Below are positions 54,010 to 64,000 of a stretch of 64,000 nucleotides of DNA, piece after piece. Location of the stretch: contig NZ_QZWZ01000002.1 in the NCBI RefSeq assembly GCF_003601975.1, forward strand, positions 124,001 to 188,000. Direction: 5' to 3'. Source of the stretch: Mesorhizobium waimense. Lineage in GTDB: Bacteria; Pseudomonadota; Alphaproteobacteria; Rhizobiales; Rhizobiaceae. The notes beneath the pieces were generated by a model. The model was not told the origin of the DNA and did no database searches. It saw nothing but the letters and a program-made list of their open reading frames with translations. Every line of letters begins with the position of its first letter. Within the stretch, counting starts at the first letter, position 1. The position numbers were made by a program, and so were the translations under genes.

Positions 54010-55751
54010 TCGCCAGACTTCCAGTAATGGGCAAACTTCCAAAGATCGGCGGACTGCTGAAGCGTCGCGCCAGGCCCGGCGAAGATGGCTCGATCGTGGT
54101 CGAGGGTGCCCGCAAGTCGACCGGCGGCAAGGCCAGGACCCGCATCGTCATGACGATGGCGGTGTTTTTCGGCATCTATTCGGCCATCGCCGGCAGGCTG
54201 GTCTATCTCGGCTTCCAGAATCCCGACATGTCGGGTGGGCCGCAGAGCCGGGTGACGGCGTCGCGGCCCGATATCGTCGACCGCAACGGCGAGGTGCTGG
54301 CGACCGACATCAAGACGGCCTCGCTGTTTGCCGAGCCGCGCCGCATCGTCGACGCCGACGAGGCGATCGAGAAGCTGTCGACGGTGCTTCCAGAGATCGA
54401 CTACGAACAGACCTATCACAAGCTGAAAAGCGGCGCCGGCTTCGTCTGGCTGCAGCGGCAACTGACACCGAAGCAGCAGGCTGACATCATGCAACTCGGT
54501 ATCCCCGGCTTTGGCTTCCGTACCGAAAAACGCCGCTTCTATCCGGCCGGCGAGACCTCGTCCTACATCGTCGGTCTGACCAATATCGACAACCAGGGCA
54601 TCTCCGGCATGGAGAAATATGTCGACGAGCAAGGTCTGACCGACCTTCAGGCGTCGGGCCTGGCGGTGGCCAGGGACCTGAAGCCGGTGCAGCTCTCGAT
54701 CGACCTGCGCGTCCAGCACATCGTGCGCGACGAGGTGGCCACCGGCATGGAACGCTTCCACGCCATCGCCGCAGGCGCCGTCGTCCTCAATGTCAAGACC
54801 GGCGAAGTGCTGGCGATGGCTTCGGTGCCGGACTTCGACCCCAACAATCCCTACAATGCCCAGGACAAGGACCGGTTGAACCGCATGTCGGCGGGCCTCT
54901 ACGAGATGGGTTCGACGTTCAAGAGCTTCACCACCGCCATGGCGCTGGATTCAGGCAAGGTGACCCTGGAGAGCCGGTTCGACGCCTCGCGTCCGATCAG
55001 GATCGGCCATCAGACCATTCATGACTTCCACGGCAAGGGGCGTGTCCTGTCGGTACCGGAGGTGTTCATTTATTCCTCCAATATCGGCTCGGCCAAGGAG
55101 GCCGAAGCGGTGGGCATCGAGGGGCATCGCGAATTCCTGCATCGGCTGGGCATTCTCGAGAAGATGCAGACGGAACTGCCCGAGGTCGCACGCCCGACCG
55201 AACCCAAGGTGTGGAAACAGGTCAATTCGATCACCATCGCCTTTGGCCATGGTGTGTCGACGACCCCGCTGCAGACCGCCGTCGGCTGTGCCGCGCTGAT
55301 GAATGGCGGCTACCTTATCGAGCCGACATTCCTGCCGCGCACGCAGGAGCAAGCCATGACGGTGGCCAAGAAAGTGGTCAGCGAAAAGACCGTCGAAGGC
55401 ATGCGCTATCTCTATGCGCTCAACGCCGAGAAAGGCTCGGGCAAGAGCGCCAGAGTTCCTGGCTTTCGCGTCGGCGGCAAGACCGGAACGGCCGAGAAGG
55501 TCGTCAACGGCCGCTACTCGAAGGACAAGAATTTCAATGCCTTCGTCGCCGCTTTCCCGATGGACGACCCGCAGTACATCGTGCTGACGATCGCCGACGA
55601 ACCAAAGCCGGAAAAGCCCGGTATGGGCGCCACCGCGGCCTCGAATGCTGGCGTCATGGCGGGCAATATCATCCGGCGCGCGGCTTCAATGCTTGGCGTG
55701 AAGCCAGATTTCAGCCATGAAAATGGTGCAACGCTGGTTTCCTATCAGTGA
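54006..55751 (+). CDS. ftsI: Penicillin-binding protein 3, septal transpeptidase FtsI
   Basis: 581 residues. An N-terminal cytoplasmic part precedes a membrane helix near 50-70, then the PBP dimerisation domain (SRVTASRPDIVDRNGEVLATDI), then the transpeptidase with S303-T-F-K306, S357-S-N359 and K492-T-G-T495. It cross-links septal peptidoglycan as FtsW's partner. It overlaps ftsL by four bases. The N-terminal cytoplasmic tail is longer than in enteric bacteria. Confidence 0.96.
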   Translation: MIARLPVMGKLPKIGGLLKRRARPGEDGSIVVEGARKSTGGKARTRIVMTMAVFFGIYSAIAGRLVYLGFQNPDMSGGPQSRVTASRPDIVDRNGEVLATDIKTASLFAEPRRIVDADEAIEKLSTVLPEIDYEQTYHKLKSGAGFVWLQRQLTPKQQADIMQLGIPGFGFRTEKRRFYPAGETSSYIVGLTNIDNQGISGMEKYVDEQGLTDLQASGLAVARDLKPVQLSIDLRVQHIVRDEVATGMERFHAIAAGAVVLNVKTGEVLAMASVPDFDPNNPYNAQDKDRLNRMSAGLYEMGSTFKSFTTAMALDSGKVTLESRFDASRPIRIGHQTIHDFHGKGRVLSVPEVFIYSSNIGSAKEAEAVGIEGHREFLHRLGILEKMQTELPEVARPTEPKVWKQVNSITIAFGHGVSTTPLQTAVGCAALMNGGYLIEPTFLPRTQEQAMTVAKKVVSEKTVEGMRYLYALNAEKGSGKSARVPGFRVGGKTGTAEKVVNGRYSKDKNFNAFVAAFPMDDPQYIVLTIADEPKPEKPGMGATAASNAGVMAGNIIRRAASMLGVKPDFSHENGATLVSYQ

Positions 55752-55805
55752 TTCTTGGGGCGCGCCGGCAACTGCGCGCTATTTTGTTGCGATGAACGGG
55801 TTTCG

Positions 55806-57256
55806 ATGCAGCTGAAAGAACTAGCCGGTATCCTGCGTGTCGAGGGAACAGCTTCCCTCGACCTGGAGGTGACCGGGATTTCCTCGGATTCCCGCCAGGT
55901 AAAACCCGGCGTCGTCTTTTTCGCGCTCACCGGTACCAAGGCGGATGGCGCGGCCTATGCCGAGGATGCTGCCCAGCGCGGAGCGGCGGCGATCGTGGCG
56001 GCCAAGTCCAGCGCCATTGCCGGGCTGTCGGTCCCGGTTCTCGCCGTCGGCGACCCGCGCCTGGCGCTGGCGCTGTGTGCCGCCCGCTTCTTCGGCAGGC
56101 AGCCGGAGACCATGGTGGCGGTGACGGGCACCAGCGGCAAGACCTCGGTCGCCGCCTTCACGCGACAGATATGGGAGCAGGCCGGCCTTGCCGCCGCTTC
56201 GATCGGCACCACCGGCGTGGTGGCGCCTGGCCGCAACGAATATGGCTCGCTAACCACGCCCGACCCGGTGGCATTGCACCAGCTTCTGCGCGAACTGGCG
56301 GATGCCGGCGTCACCCACGCGTCGATGGAAGCCTCCAGTCATGGTCTCGACCAGCGCCGGCTCGACGGCGTCAAACTCGCCGCCGGCGGCTTCACCAATC
56401 TCGGCCGCGACCACATGGACTATCACCCGACCGTCGAGGAGTATCACCAGGCGAAATTGCGCCTGTTCGACACGCTGCTGCCCAAGGGCGCGCCGGCGGT
56501 CATCTTCGCCGACGATCCATGGTCGGAGCCGACGATCAAAGCGGCCAAGGCAGCAGGGTTGACCGTGCTGACGGTCGGTCGCCACGGCGATTTCCTCAGG
56601 CTGAAGCGGGTCGAGCATGAGCGCCATCGCCAGCGCGCCGAAGTCGAATCCGACGGCGTGCTGCATGAAATCGACTTGCCGCTGGCCGGCGATTTCCAGA
56701 TCGCGAACGCATTGGTTTCGGCCGGCTTGGCCATTTCAACTGGAATACCTGTCGCCAAAGCCCTGATCGCATTGGAAAAATTGAAGGGTGCGCCGGGACG
56801 GCTCGATCTCGTCGGCACCACCGGGAATGGCGCGCCTGTCTATGTCGACTACGCCCACAAGCCGGACGCGCTGGAAAACGTGCTCGCCTCGGTGCGGCCG
56901 TTTACCACCGGCCGTGTCATCGTCGTCTTCGGCTGCGGCGGCGATCGCGACAGGGGCAAGCGGCCGATCATGGGCGAGATCGCGATGCGGCTCGCCGATG
57001 TCGTCATCGTCACCGATGACAATCCGCGTTCGGAGGTGCCGGAAACGATCCGCGCCGCGATCCTCGCCGCTGCACCCGGCGCCATCGAGATCGGCGACCG
57101 GCGCAAGGCGATCCACGAGGCGGTGGCCATGCTTCACGCCGGCGATACGCTGATCGTGGCCGGCAAGGGCCACGAGGAAGGCCAGACCATCGGCGCCGAG
57201 ACGTTGCATTTCTCCGACCACGAGGAAGTCCGTGCGGCGCTCAGGGAGCGCGCCGC

Positions 57257-57260
<4 letters not shown>
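55806..57260 (+). CDS. murE: UDP-MurNAc-tripeptide synthetase MurE
   Basis: 484 residues, Mur ligase that adds meso-diaminopimelate: ATP loop VTGTSGKTS (106-114), then the DDNPRSE motif (404-410) specific for meso-DAP addition. ATG 55806 is chosen to match the family N-terminus; an in-frame start at 55755 is unlikely. It follows ftsI by 54 bp and overlaps murF by four bases (57257-57260). Confidence 0.97.
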
Positions 57261-58690
<1,430 letters not shown>

Positions 58691-58714
58691 GGCCGGCCCG
58701 GGGGACGGAGTTTC

Positions 58715-59797
58715 ATGTTCACATTGCTCGTCGATTTCGCGGACAAGATCTCGGTCTTCAACGTCTTCCGCTACATCACCTTCCGCACCGGCGGGGCGCT
58801 GATCACCTCGGCGCTGATCGTCTTCATCTTCGGGCCGACCATCATCAATTCGCTGCGCCTTCGGCAGGGCAAAGGCCAGCCGATCCGCGCCGACGGGCCG
58901 CAGACGCATTTCAAGAAAGCCGGCACGCCGACCATGGGCGGGCTGATGATCCTTTGCGGCATCATCGGCTCATCGCTTTTGTGGGCGAACCTCTCCAGCA
59001 TCTATGTCTGGGTGGTGATGCTTGTGACGCTCGGCTTCGGCTCGATCGGCTTCTACGACGACTATCTGAAGGTGACCAAGCAGTCGCATCTGGGCTTTTC
59101 CGGCAAGGCAAGGCTGGCGCTCGAGTTCGTCATCGCCGGCATCGCCGCCTGGGTGATCATGCATAACGGCCAGGCGCCGTTCTCCTCGTCGCTGACCTTC
59201 CCCTTCGCCAAGGAATTCATCGTCAATCTCGGCTGGTTCTTCGTGCCGTTCTCCTGCTTCGTCATCGTCGGCGCCGGCAATGCGGTCAACCTGACCGACG
59301 GTCTCGACGGGCTGGCGATCGTGCCGATCATGATCGCGGCGGCCTCTTTCGGCGTCATCGCCTACCTGTCGGGCAACGCGGTGTTCGCCGAATATCTGCA
59401 GATCCATTTCGTTCCCGGCACCGGCGAACTGGCCGTCGTGCTCGGCGCGGTCATTGGCGCCGGCCTCGGCTTCCTGTGGTTCAACGCGCCGCCGGCGGCG
59501 ATCTTCATGGGTGATACCGGCTCGCTGGCGATGGGTGGCCTGATCGGCAACGTCGCCGTGGCGACCAAGCACGAGATCGTCCTGGTCATCGTCGGCGGTC
59601 TGTTCGTGGTGGAGATCCTGTCGGTGATCATCCAGGTCGGCTACTTCAAGATGACCGGCAAGCGCGTGTTCCTGATGGCGCCGATCCATCATCATTTCGA
59701 AAAGCTCGGCTGGACCGAAAGCCAGGTGGTGATCCGCTTCTGGATCATCGCCGTGATCCTGGCGCTGGTCGGCCTGTCGACCCTCAAGCTCAGATAG
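58715..59797 (+). CDS. mraY: Phospho-MurNAc-pentapeptide transferase MraY
   Basis: 360 residues with about ten membrane helices. Diagnostic motifs are [10 protein letters not shown] near 70, [12 protein letters not shown] near 112-122 with the catalytic aspartates, [13 protein letters not shown] near 190, [10 protein letters not shown] and the histidine loop MAPIHHHFE. It makes lipid I at the inner membrane. A G-rich ribosome site lies upstream of ATG 58715. Confidence 0.97.
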   Translation: MFTLLVDFADKISVFNVFRYITFRTGGALITSALIVFIFGPTIINSLRLRQGKGQPIRADGPQTHFKKAGTPTMGGLMILCGIIGSSLLWANLSSIYVWVVMLVTLGFGSIGFYDDYLKVTKQSHLGFSGKARLALEFVIAGIAAWVIMHNGQAPFSSSLTFPFAKEFIVNLGWFFVPFSCFVIVGAGNAVNLTDGLDGLAIVPIMIAAASFGVIAYLSGNAVFAEYLQIHFVPGTGELAVVLGAVIGAGLGFLWFNAPPAAIFMGDTGSLAMGGLIGNVAVATKHEIVLVIVGGLFVVEILSVIIQVGYFKMTGKRVFLMAPIHHHFEKLGWTESQVVIRFWIIAVILALVGLSTLKLR

Positions 59798-59804
59798 GAC
59801 GCCC

Positions 59805-61205
59805 TTGATCCCCGCCTCATCCTTCGCAGGCAAGCGTGTTTCGCTCTTCGGGCTCGGCGGTTCGGGGATCGCCACCGCGCATGCGCTGATCGCGGGTGGG
59901 GCCGACATCCTCGCCTGGGACGACAATCCGGACAGCGTCGCCAAGGCGGCTGCCGTGGGTATAGCGACAGCGGACTTGCGCGGCGCCGACTGGGCCGGGT
60001 TTTCGGCCTTCGTGCTATCGCCCGGCGTGCCGCTGACGCATCCCAAGCCGCACTGGGCCGTGGAACTCGCACGCGGTGCCGGCGTCGAGGTGATCGGCGA
60101 TATCGAGCTGTTCTGCCGCGAGCGGATCTTGCGTGCGCCCGAGGCATCCTTCATCGCCATCACCGGCACCAACGGCAAGTCGACGACGACGGCGCTGACG
60201 GCGCATATTTTGAAATCGGCCGGCCGAAACACCCAGATGGGCGGCAATATTGGCCGCGCCATCATGACGCTCGATCCGCCTCAGGCAGGGCGGCACTATG
60301 TCGTGGAATGCTCGTCCTACCAGATCGACCTTGCGCCCTCGATCAATCCCACCGCTGGCATCCTGCTCAATTTGACGCCGGACCATCTCGACCGGCACGG
60401 CACCATGCAGCACTACGCTTCGATCAAGGAGCGGCTGGTGGCCGGCAGCGAAACCGCGATCGTTGGCGTCGACGATTCCTGGTGCGCCCAGATCGCCGAC
60501 CGGCTGGAGCGGGCGGGCAGGCAGGTCATCCGCATTTCCAAGCGCCTGCCGCTGACCGACGGCTATTTCGCCGACGGCGGCAATCTGATGGAAGCAGCTA
60601 ATGGCCGCTACAGCCGCGTCGCCTTTCTCGACGGCATCGGCTCGCTGCGCGGCCAGCACAATGCGCAGAATGCGCTTGCCGCGGTCGCGGCCTGCCTGAA
60701 GGTCGGGCTGGAGCTGGGCGAGATCCAGGCCGGGCTGGAGAGCTTTCCCGGGCTGGCACACCGCATGGAGCAGGTCGGCCGCAAGGACCATGTGCTGTTC
60801 ATCAACGATTCCAAGGCGACCAATGCCGACGCGGCCGCACCGGCGCTGTCGAGTTTCTCGCGCATCTACTGGATTGCCGGCGGATTACCCAAGGAAGGCG
60901 GCATCGAGCCGCTGCGCGGTTTCTTTCCGCGCATCGCCAAGGCCTATCTGATCGGCGAAGCGGCGCCGGGCTTTTCAGCGACGCTCGGCGAGGCCGTGCC
61001 CTACGAGATCTCGGGCACACTGGCGGCCGCGGTCGCGCATGCGGCCAACGATGCCGCGCGCGACGATGGCGGCGAGGCGGTGGTGCTTTTGTCGCCGGCT
61101 TGCGCCAGTTTCGACCAGTTCAAGAATTTCGAAGTGCGCGGCGAAGCCTTCAGGCAAGCTGCGAGCGCTATAGATGGTGTGAAACCCATCGGAGGGCCAC
61201 GATAA
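59805..61205 (+). CDS. murD: UDP-MurNAc-L-alanine:D-glutamate ligase MurD
   Basis: 466 residues; the [21 protein letters not shown]-terminal UDP-binding loop, ATP loop [11 protein letters not shown] (120-128) and the [25 protein letters not shown] segment identify MurD. It adds D-glutamate to UDP-MurNAc-L-Ala. The start is TTG 59805, seven bases after the mraY stop. Its TAA stop shares one base with the ftsW ATG. Confidence 0.95.
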   Translation: MIPASSFAGKRVSLFGLGGSGIATAHALIAGGADILAWDDNPDSVAKAAAVGIATADLRGADWAGFSAFVLSPGVPLTHPKPHWAVELARGAGVEVIGDIELFCRERILRAPEASFIAITGTNGKSTTTALTAHILKSAGRNTQMGGNIGRAIMTLDPPQAGRHYVVECSSYQIDLAPSINPTAGILLNLTPDHLDRHGTMQHYASIKERLVAGSETAIVGVDDSWCAQIADRLERAGRQVIRISKRLPLTDGYFADGGNLMEAANGRYSRVAFLDGIGSLRGQHNAQNALAAVAACLKVGLELGEIQAGLESFPGLAHRMEQVGRKDHVLFINDSKATNADAAAPALSSFSRIYWIAGGLPKEGGIEPLRGFFPRIAKAYLIGEAAPGFSATLGEAVPYEISGTLAAAVAHAANDAARDDGGEAVVLLSPACASFDQFKNFEVRGEAFRQAASAIDGVKPIGGPR

Positions 61206-62356
61206 TGCAAAGCCGTCTCGACAAAAGTCCGGTTGCGACCTGGTGGTGGACGATCGATCGCTGGTTCCTGGCGGCGTTCCTGTCGCTGATGGGGTTGGGC
61301 ATCGTGCTGTCCTTCGCGGCGAGCCCGGCGGTAGCCGAACGCATCGGCCTCGACAGCTTCCACTTCGCCACCAGACAGATCATCTTCACCGTGCCGGCGC
61401 TGGGCGTGATGCTGGCAGTCTCCTTCCTGGAATCGCGGCAGATCCGGCGCGTGGCGCTGGCGATGCTGTGCATCATGCTCGTGCTGATGGTGGTGGTGCT
61501 CTACATCGGCGTCGAAGTGAAGGGAGCCCGGCGCTGGATATCGCTTGCCGGTCTGTCGATCCAGCCGTCGGAATTCCTGAAGCCGGCCTTCGTCATCGTC
61601 TGTGCCTGGCTGTTCGCCGAACACAAGCGCCAGCCCGACATTCCCGGCAATCTGTTTGCCATGCTGCTTCTGATCCTGGTCGTCTCGCTTCTGGTCGCCC
61701 AGCCGGATCTCGGTCAGACCATGCTGGTGACCGGCACCTGGGGCGTCATGTTCTTTATGGCAGGCCTGCCATGGCTGTGGATCATTGCGCTTGGCGTTAC
61801 CGGCGCCAGTGGCTTGTTTGCCGCCTATACGGTGTTCCCGCACGTCGCCGCCCGCATCGACAAATTTTTGACAGGAGAGGGCGATACTTTCCAGGTCGAC
61901 ATGGGGCGCGAGGCGCTGATCAATGGCGGCTGGTTCGGCGTCGGCCCAGGTGAGGGCACCGTCAAGCGGGTCATTCCCGACAGCCATGCCGACTTCGTCT
62001 TTTCGGTCGCCGGCGAGGAGTTCGGGCTGATCATGTGCTTCTTCATCATGTCGATCTTCGCCTTCATCGTGTTGCGCGGCCTCAACACCGCGATGAAGGA
62101 ACAGGACGATTTCACGCGCTATGCCGTCGGTGGGCTGGTCACGGTGTTCGGCCTGCAGTCGGTCATCAACATGTGCGTCAACCTGCAGCTGATGCCGGCC
62201 AAGGGCATGACGCTGCCGTTCATCTCCTATGGCGGCTCCTCGCAGATCGCCATCGCCATCTCGATGGGCATGGTGCTGGCGCTGACGCGCAAGCGGCCGG
62301 AAAAGCGCAAGCAGATGGGCTTTGCCTTCTCGCAGCGCGCCATGCCGGCGGAGTGA
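61205..62356 (+). CDS. ftsW: Lipid II polymerase / division protein FtsW
   Basis: 383 residues, SEDS family with ten membrane helices. Motifs visible are [24 protein letters not shown] near 105-124, [10 protein letters not shown] near 175, [26 protein letters not shown] and the end [13 protein letters not shown]. It polymerises septal glycan strands with FtsI. ATG 61205 overlaps murD's stop. Confidence 0.96.
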   Translation: MQSRLDKSPVATWWWTIDRWFLAAFLSLMGLGIVLSFAASPAVAERIGLDSFHFATRQIIFTVPALGVMLAVSFLESRQIRRVALAMLCIMLVLMVVVLYIGVEVKGARRWISLAGLSIQPSEFLKPAFVIVCAWLFAEHKRQPDIPGNLFAMLLLILVVSLLVAQPDLGQTMLVTGTWGVMFFMAGLPWLWIIALGVTGASGLFAAYTVFPHVAARIDKFLTGEGDTFQVDMGREALINGGWFGVGPGEGTVKRVIPDSHADFVFSVAGEEFGLIMCFFIMSIFAFIVLRGLNTAMKEQDDFTRYAVGGLVTVFGLQSVINMCVNLQLMPAKGMTLPFISYGGSSQIAIAISMGMVLALTRKRPEKRKQMGFAFSQRAMPAE

Positions 62357-62357
62357 G

Positions 62358-63482
62358 ATGTCGAGAGGTGTGATCCTTCTGGCGGCCGGCGGCACGGGCG
62401 GACATCTCTTCCCGGCCGAGGCGCTGGCGCATGAGCTCAACGAGCGCGGCTGGACGGTACATCTGGCCACCGACCACCGTGTCGAGCGTTTTTCCAGCCA
62501 TTTTCCAGGCGCCGTCCATCCGATCCACTCGGCGACCCTGGGATCGAAGAATCCCGTGGCGGTCATTGGCGCCTTCTGGAAGATCTGGCGTGGGGTGCGG
62601 CAGGCTTCCGGCATCATCGCCAGGTTCAAGCCGGAAGCCGTCGTCGGTTTTGGCGGCTACCCGACGCTGCCGCCGCTCTATGCGGCGACCAGGCGCAAGG
62701 TGCCGACGCTGATCCACGAGCAGAATGCGGTGATGGGTCGCGCCAACCGGGCGCTGGCAGCCCGTGTCGACGCCATCGCCGGCGGCTTCCTGCCGGAGGA
62801 TGAAAGTGCCGCGGGTGCCAAGACGGTGACCACGGGCAACCCGGTCAGGCCGCAAGTGCTGGAGGCGGCAAAGACGCCCTATGTGGCCTCGGCTGGCGAA
62901 GAACCCTTCCGGCTGCTGGTGTTCGGCGGCAGCCAGGGCGCGCAGTTCTTCTCCGACGCGGTGCCCTCGGCCATCGGACTGCTGACCGAGCCACAGCGCA
63001 AGCGGCTGGTGATAACCCAGCAGGCGCGCGCGGAGGATGTGGCGCGGGTGAAGTCGGCCTACGCCGCCCTTGGGGTCGACGCGCAGGTCTTGCCTTTCTT
63101 CACCGACATGGCGGCGCGGATGGCGGCCGCACATCTGGTGATGTCACGCTCGGGTGCCTCCACGGTCTCGGAAATCGCCGTCATCGGCAGGCCGGCGCTG
63201 CTGGTGCCCTATCCGCATGCGCTCGACCATGACCAGGCGGCCAATGCAGCGGCCCTTGCCGCGGCGGGCGGAGCCGAGGTGCATCCGCAGTCCACGCTTT
63301 CGCCGGAGCGCATCGCTGCGCTCGTTGGCGGGCTGATGGACGACCCCGACAGGCTGACGGCCATGGCCGCGGCCGCCAGATCGGCCGGAAAACCGGACGC
63401 GGCGCGGTTGCTCGCCGATCTGACAGAGGCTATTGCGTCCAGGAAAACCGTTTCGGATTTCAGGAAGGGGACGCAAGCATGA
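62358..63482 (+). CDS. murG: UDP-GlcNAc:lipid I N-acetylglucosaminyltransferase MurG
   Basis: 374 residues, GT28 fold: the [19 protein letters not shown] loop (9-27), [15 protein letters not shown] near 95, [13 protein letters not shown] and the C-terminal donor-binding [32 protein letters not shown]. It is peripheral to the inner membrane and produces lipid II. ATG 62358 is one base after the ftsW stop; the stop overlaps murC (ATGA at 63479). Confidence 0.97.
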   Translation: MSRGVILLAAGGTGGHLFPAEALAHELNERGWTVHLATDHRVERFSSHFPGAVHPIHSATLGSKNPVAVIGAFWKIWRGVRQASGIIARFKPEAVVGFGGYPTLPPLYAATRRKVPTLIHEQNAVMGRANRALAARVDAIAGGFLPEDESAAGAKTVTTGNPVRPQVLEAAKTPYVASAGEEPFRLLVFGGSQGAQFFSDAVPSAIGLLTEPQRKRLVITQQARAEDVARVKSAYAALGVDAQVLPFFTDMAARMAAAHLVMSRSGASTVSEIAVIGRPALLVPYPHALDHDQAANAAALAAAGGAEVHPQSTLSPERIAALVGGLMDDPDRLTAMAAAARSAGKPDAARLLADLTEAIASRKTVSDFRKGTQA

Positions 63483-64000
63483 AGATGCCGCAGACGATCG
63501 GCCTTGTGCATTTCATCGGCATTGGCGGCATCGGCATGAGCGGCATCGCCGAGGTGCTGCACAATCTCGGCTACAGGGTCCAGGGCTCCGACCAGGCCGA
63601 AAGCGCCAATGTGCAGCGGCTGCGCGACAAGGGTATCGAGTGCTTCGTCGGCCACAGGGAAGAAAACCTCGGCGACGCCGAAGTGGTGGTCGTCTCGACC
63701 GCGATCAAGAAATCCAACCCGGAGCTGAAGGCGGCGCGGGAGAAACTGCTGCCCATCGTGCGGCGCGCCGAGATGCTGGCCGAATTGATGCGCTTTCGCC
63801 AGGCGGTGGCGATCGGCGGCACGCATGGCAAGACGACGACGACATCGATGGTGGCAACGCTGCTCGAAGCCGGCGGGCTCGACCCGACGGTCATCAATGG
63901 CGGCATCATCAACGCCTATGGCACCAACGCTCGCATGGGCGACGGCGAATGGATGGTGGTCGAGGCCGACGAGAGCGACGGCACCTTCCTGAAACTGCCG
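63479..64000 (+). CDS. murC: UDP-N-acetylmuramate:L-alanine ligase MurC, 3' truncated by window edge
   Basis: The first 174 residues are visible. [29 protein letters not shown] (11-39) is the UDP-MurNAc-binding N-terminal loop, [16 protein letters not shown] (111-126) the ATP loop, and [14 protein letters not shown] the conserved magnesium region. It adds the first alanine to UDP-MurNAc. GGAAGGGG precedes ATG 63479. The ligase C-terminal half and any following murB/ddl/ftsQ genes are outside the window. Confidence 0.96.
   Translation, partial: MKMPQTIGLVHFIGIGGIGMSGIAEVLHNLGYRVQGSDQAESANVQRLRDKGIECFVGHREENLGDAEVVVVSTAIKKSNPELKAAREKLLPIVRRAEMLAELMRFRQAVAIGGTHGKTTTTSMVATLLEAGGLDPTVINGGIINAYGTNARMGDGEWMVVEADESDGTFLKLP

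Overview
The window is a high-GC chromosomal segment from an alphaproteobacterium of the Rhizobiales, most likely Mesorhizobium or a close relative. The reasons are the codon use, the complete alphaproteobacterial dcw cluster, btaAB for betaine lipid synthesis, a RutR-type pyrimidine catabolic regulon, and short interspersed palindromic repeats of a type I associate with mesorhizobial genomes. This placement comes from recognising families by eye; no database was searched.

Region 1 (1-17.4 kb) is dominated by reductive pyrimidine degradation. preT (cut by the left edge) and preA encode the NAD-dependent dihydropyrimidine dehydrogenase. An unrelated block separates them from the rest: an Rrf2 regulator with AhpD-like and DoxX proteins, a DUF3592 membrane protein, and two coupled SDR genes divergent from an XRE/MmyB-type regulator. 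A RutR-like TetR gene then diverges from an operon of omega-amino-acid transaminase, N-carbamoyl-amino-acid hydrolase, a CdiI-like immunity protein, dihydropyrimidinase and two tandem secreted four-cysteine proteins. After a convergent cupin gene comes a NitT/TauT/ThiXYZ-type ABC transporter (ATPase, two permeases, binding protein). Together these would import a pyrimidine, reduce it, open the ring, decarbamoylate it and transaminate the beta-amino acid. A near-consensus RutR operator lies in the divergent promoter.

Region 2 (17.4-32 kb) is mixed metabolism: an Lrp regulator divergent from a Cys/Met-metabolism PLP enzyme, a CHRD protein, a coupled CoA-transferase and TPP-enzyme pair, an alpha/beta hydrolase, a secreted RNase T2, EttA, trans-aconitate methyltransferase, a long KAS III, an ICMT-like methyltransferase, a MOSC protein and a class IV aminotransferase. 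A palindromic repeat between the last two supplies both of their stop codons.

Region 3 (32-51.7 kb): TrmO with a DUF2293 protein; an ArsR-methyltransferase fusion (SahR-like) coupled to metF and preceded by a perfect 16-bp palindrome; an unlisted 28-residue membrane peptide gene; a DMT exporter; a type III PLP decarboxylase; several cell-wall hydrolases (MltB-like, GH25, AmpD/AmiD-like, SLT); a serine hydrolase; btaA-btaB; a fused 5-oxoprolinase; a small lipoprotein; a TerB-DnaJ protein; the RNase P RNA gene; and a second Cys/Met PLP enzyme.

Region 4 (51.9-64 kb) is the dcw cluster: mraZ, rsmH, ftsL, ftsI, murE, murF, mraY, murD, ftsW, murG and murC (cut by the right edge), all on the plus strand and mostly overlapping. 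Four 10-bp-spaced CCC(A/G)T repeats upstream of mraZ match the architecture of an MraZ operator.

No tRNA, rRNA, CRISPR array, insertion sequence or prophage was seen. The least ordinary items are the CdiI-like gene in the pyrimidine operon, the tandem secreted four-cysteine paralogues, the hidden 28-residue peptide gene and the repeat-derived gene ends.
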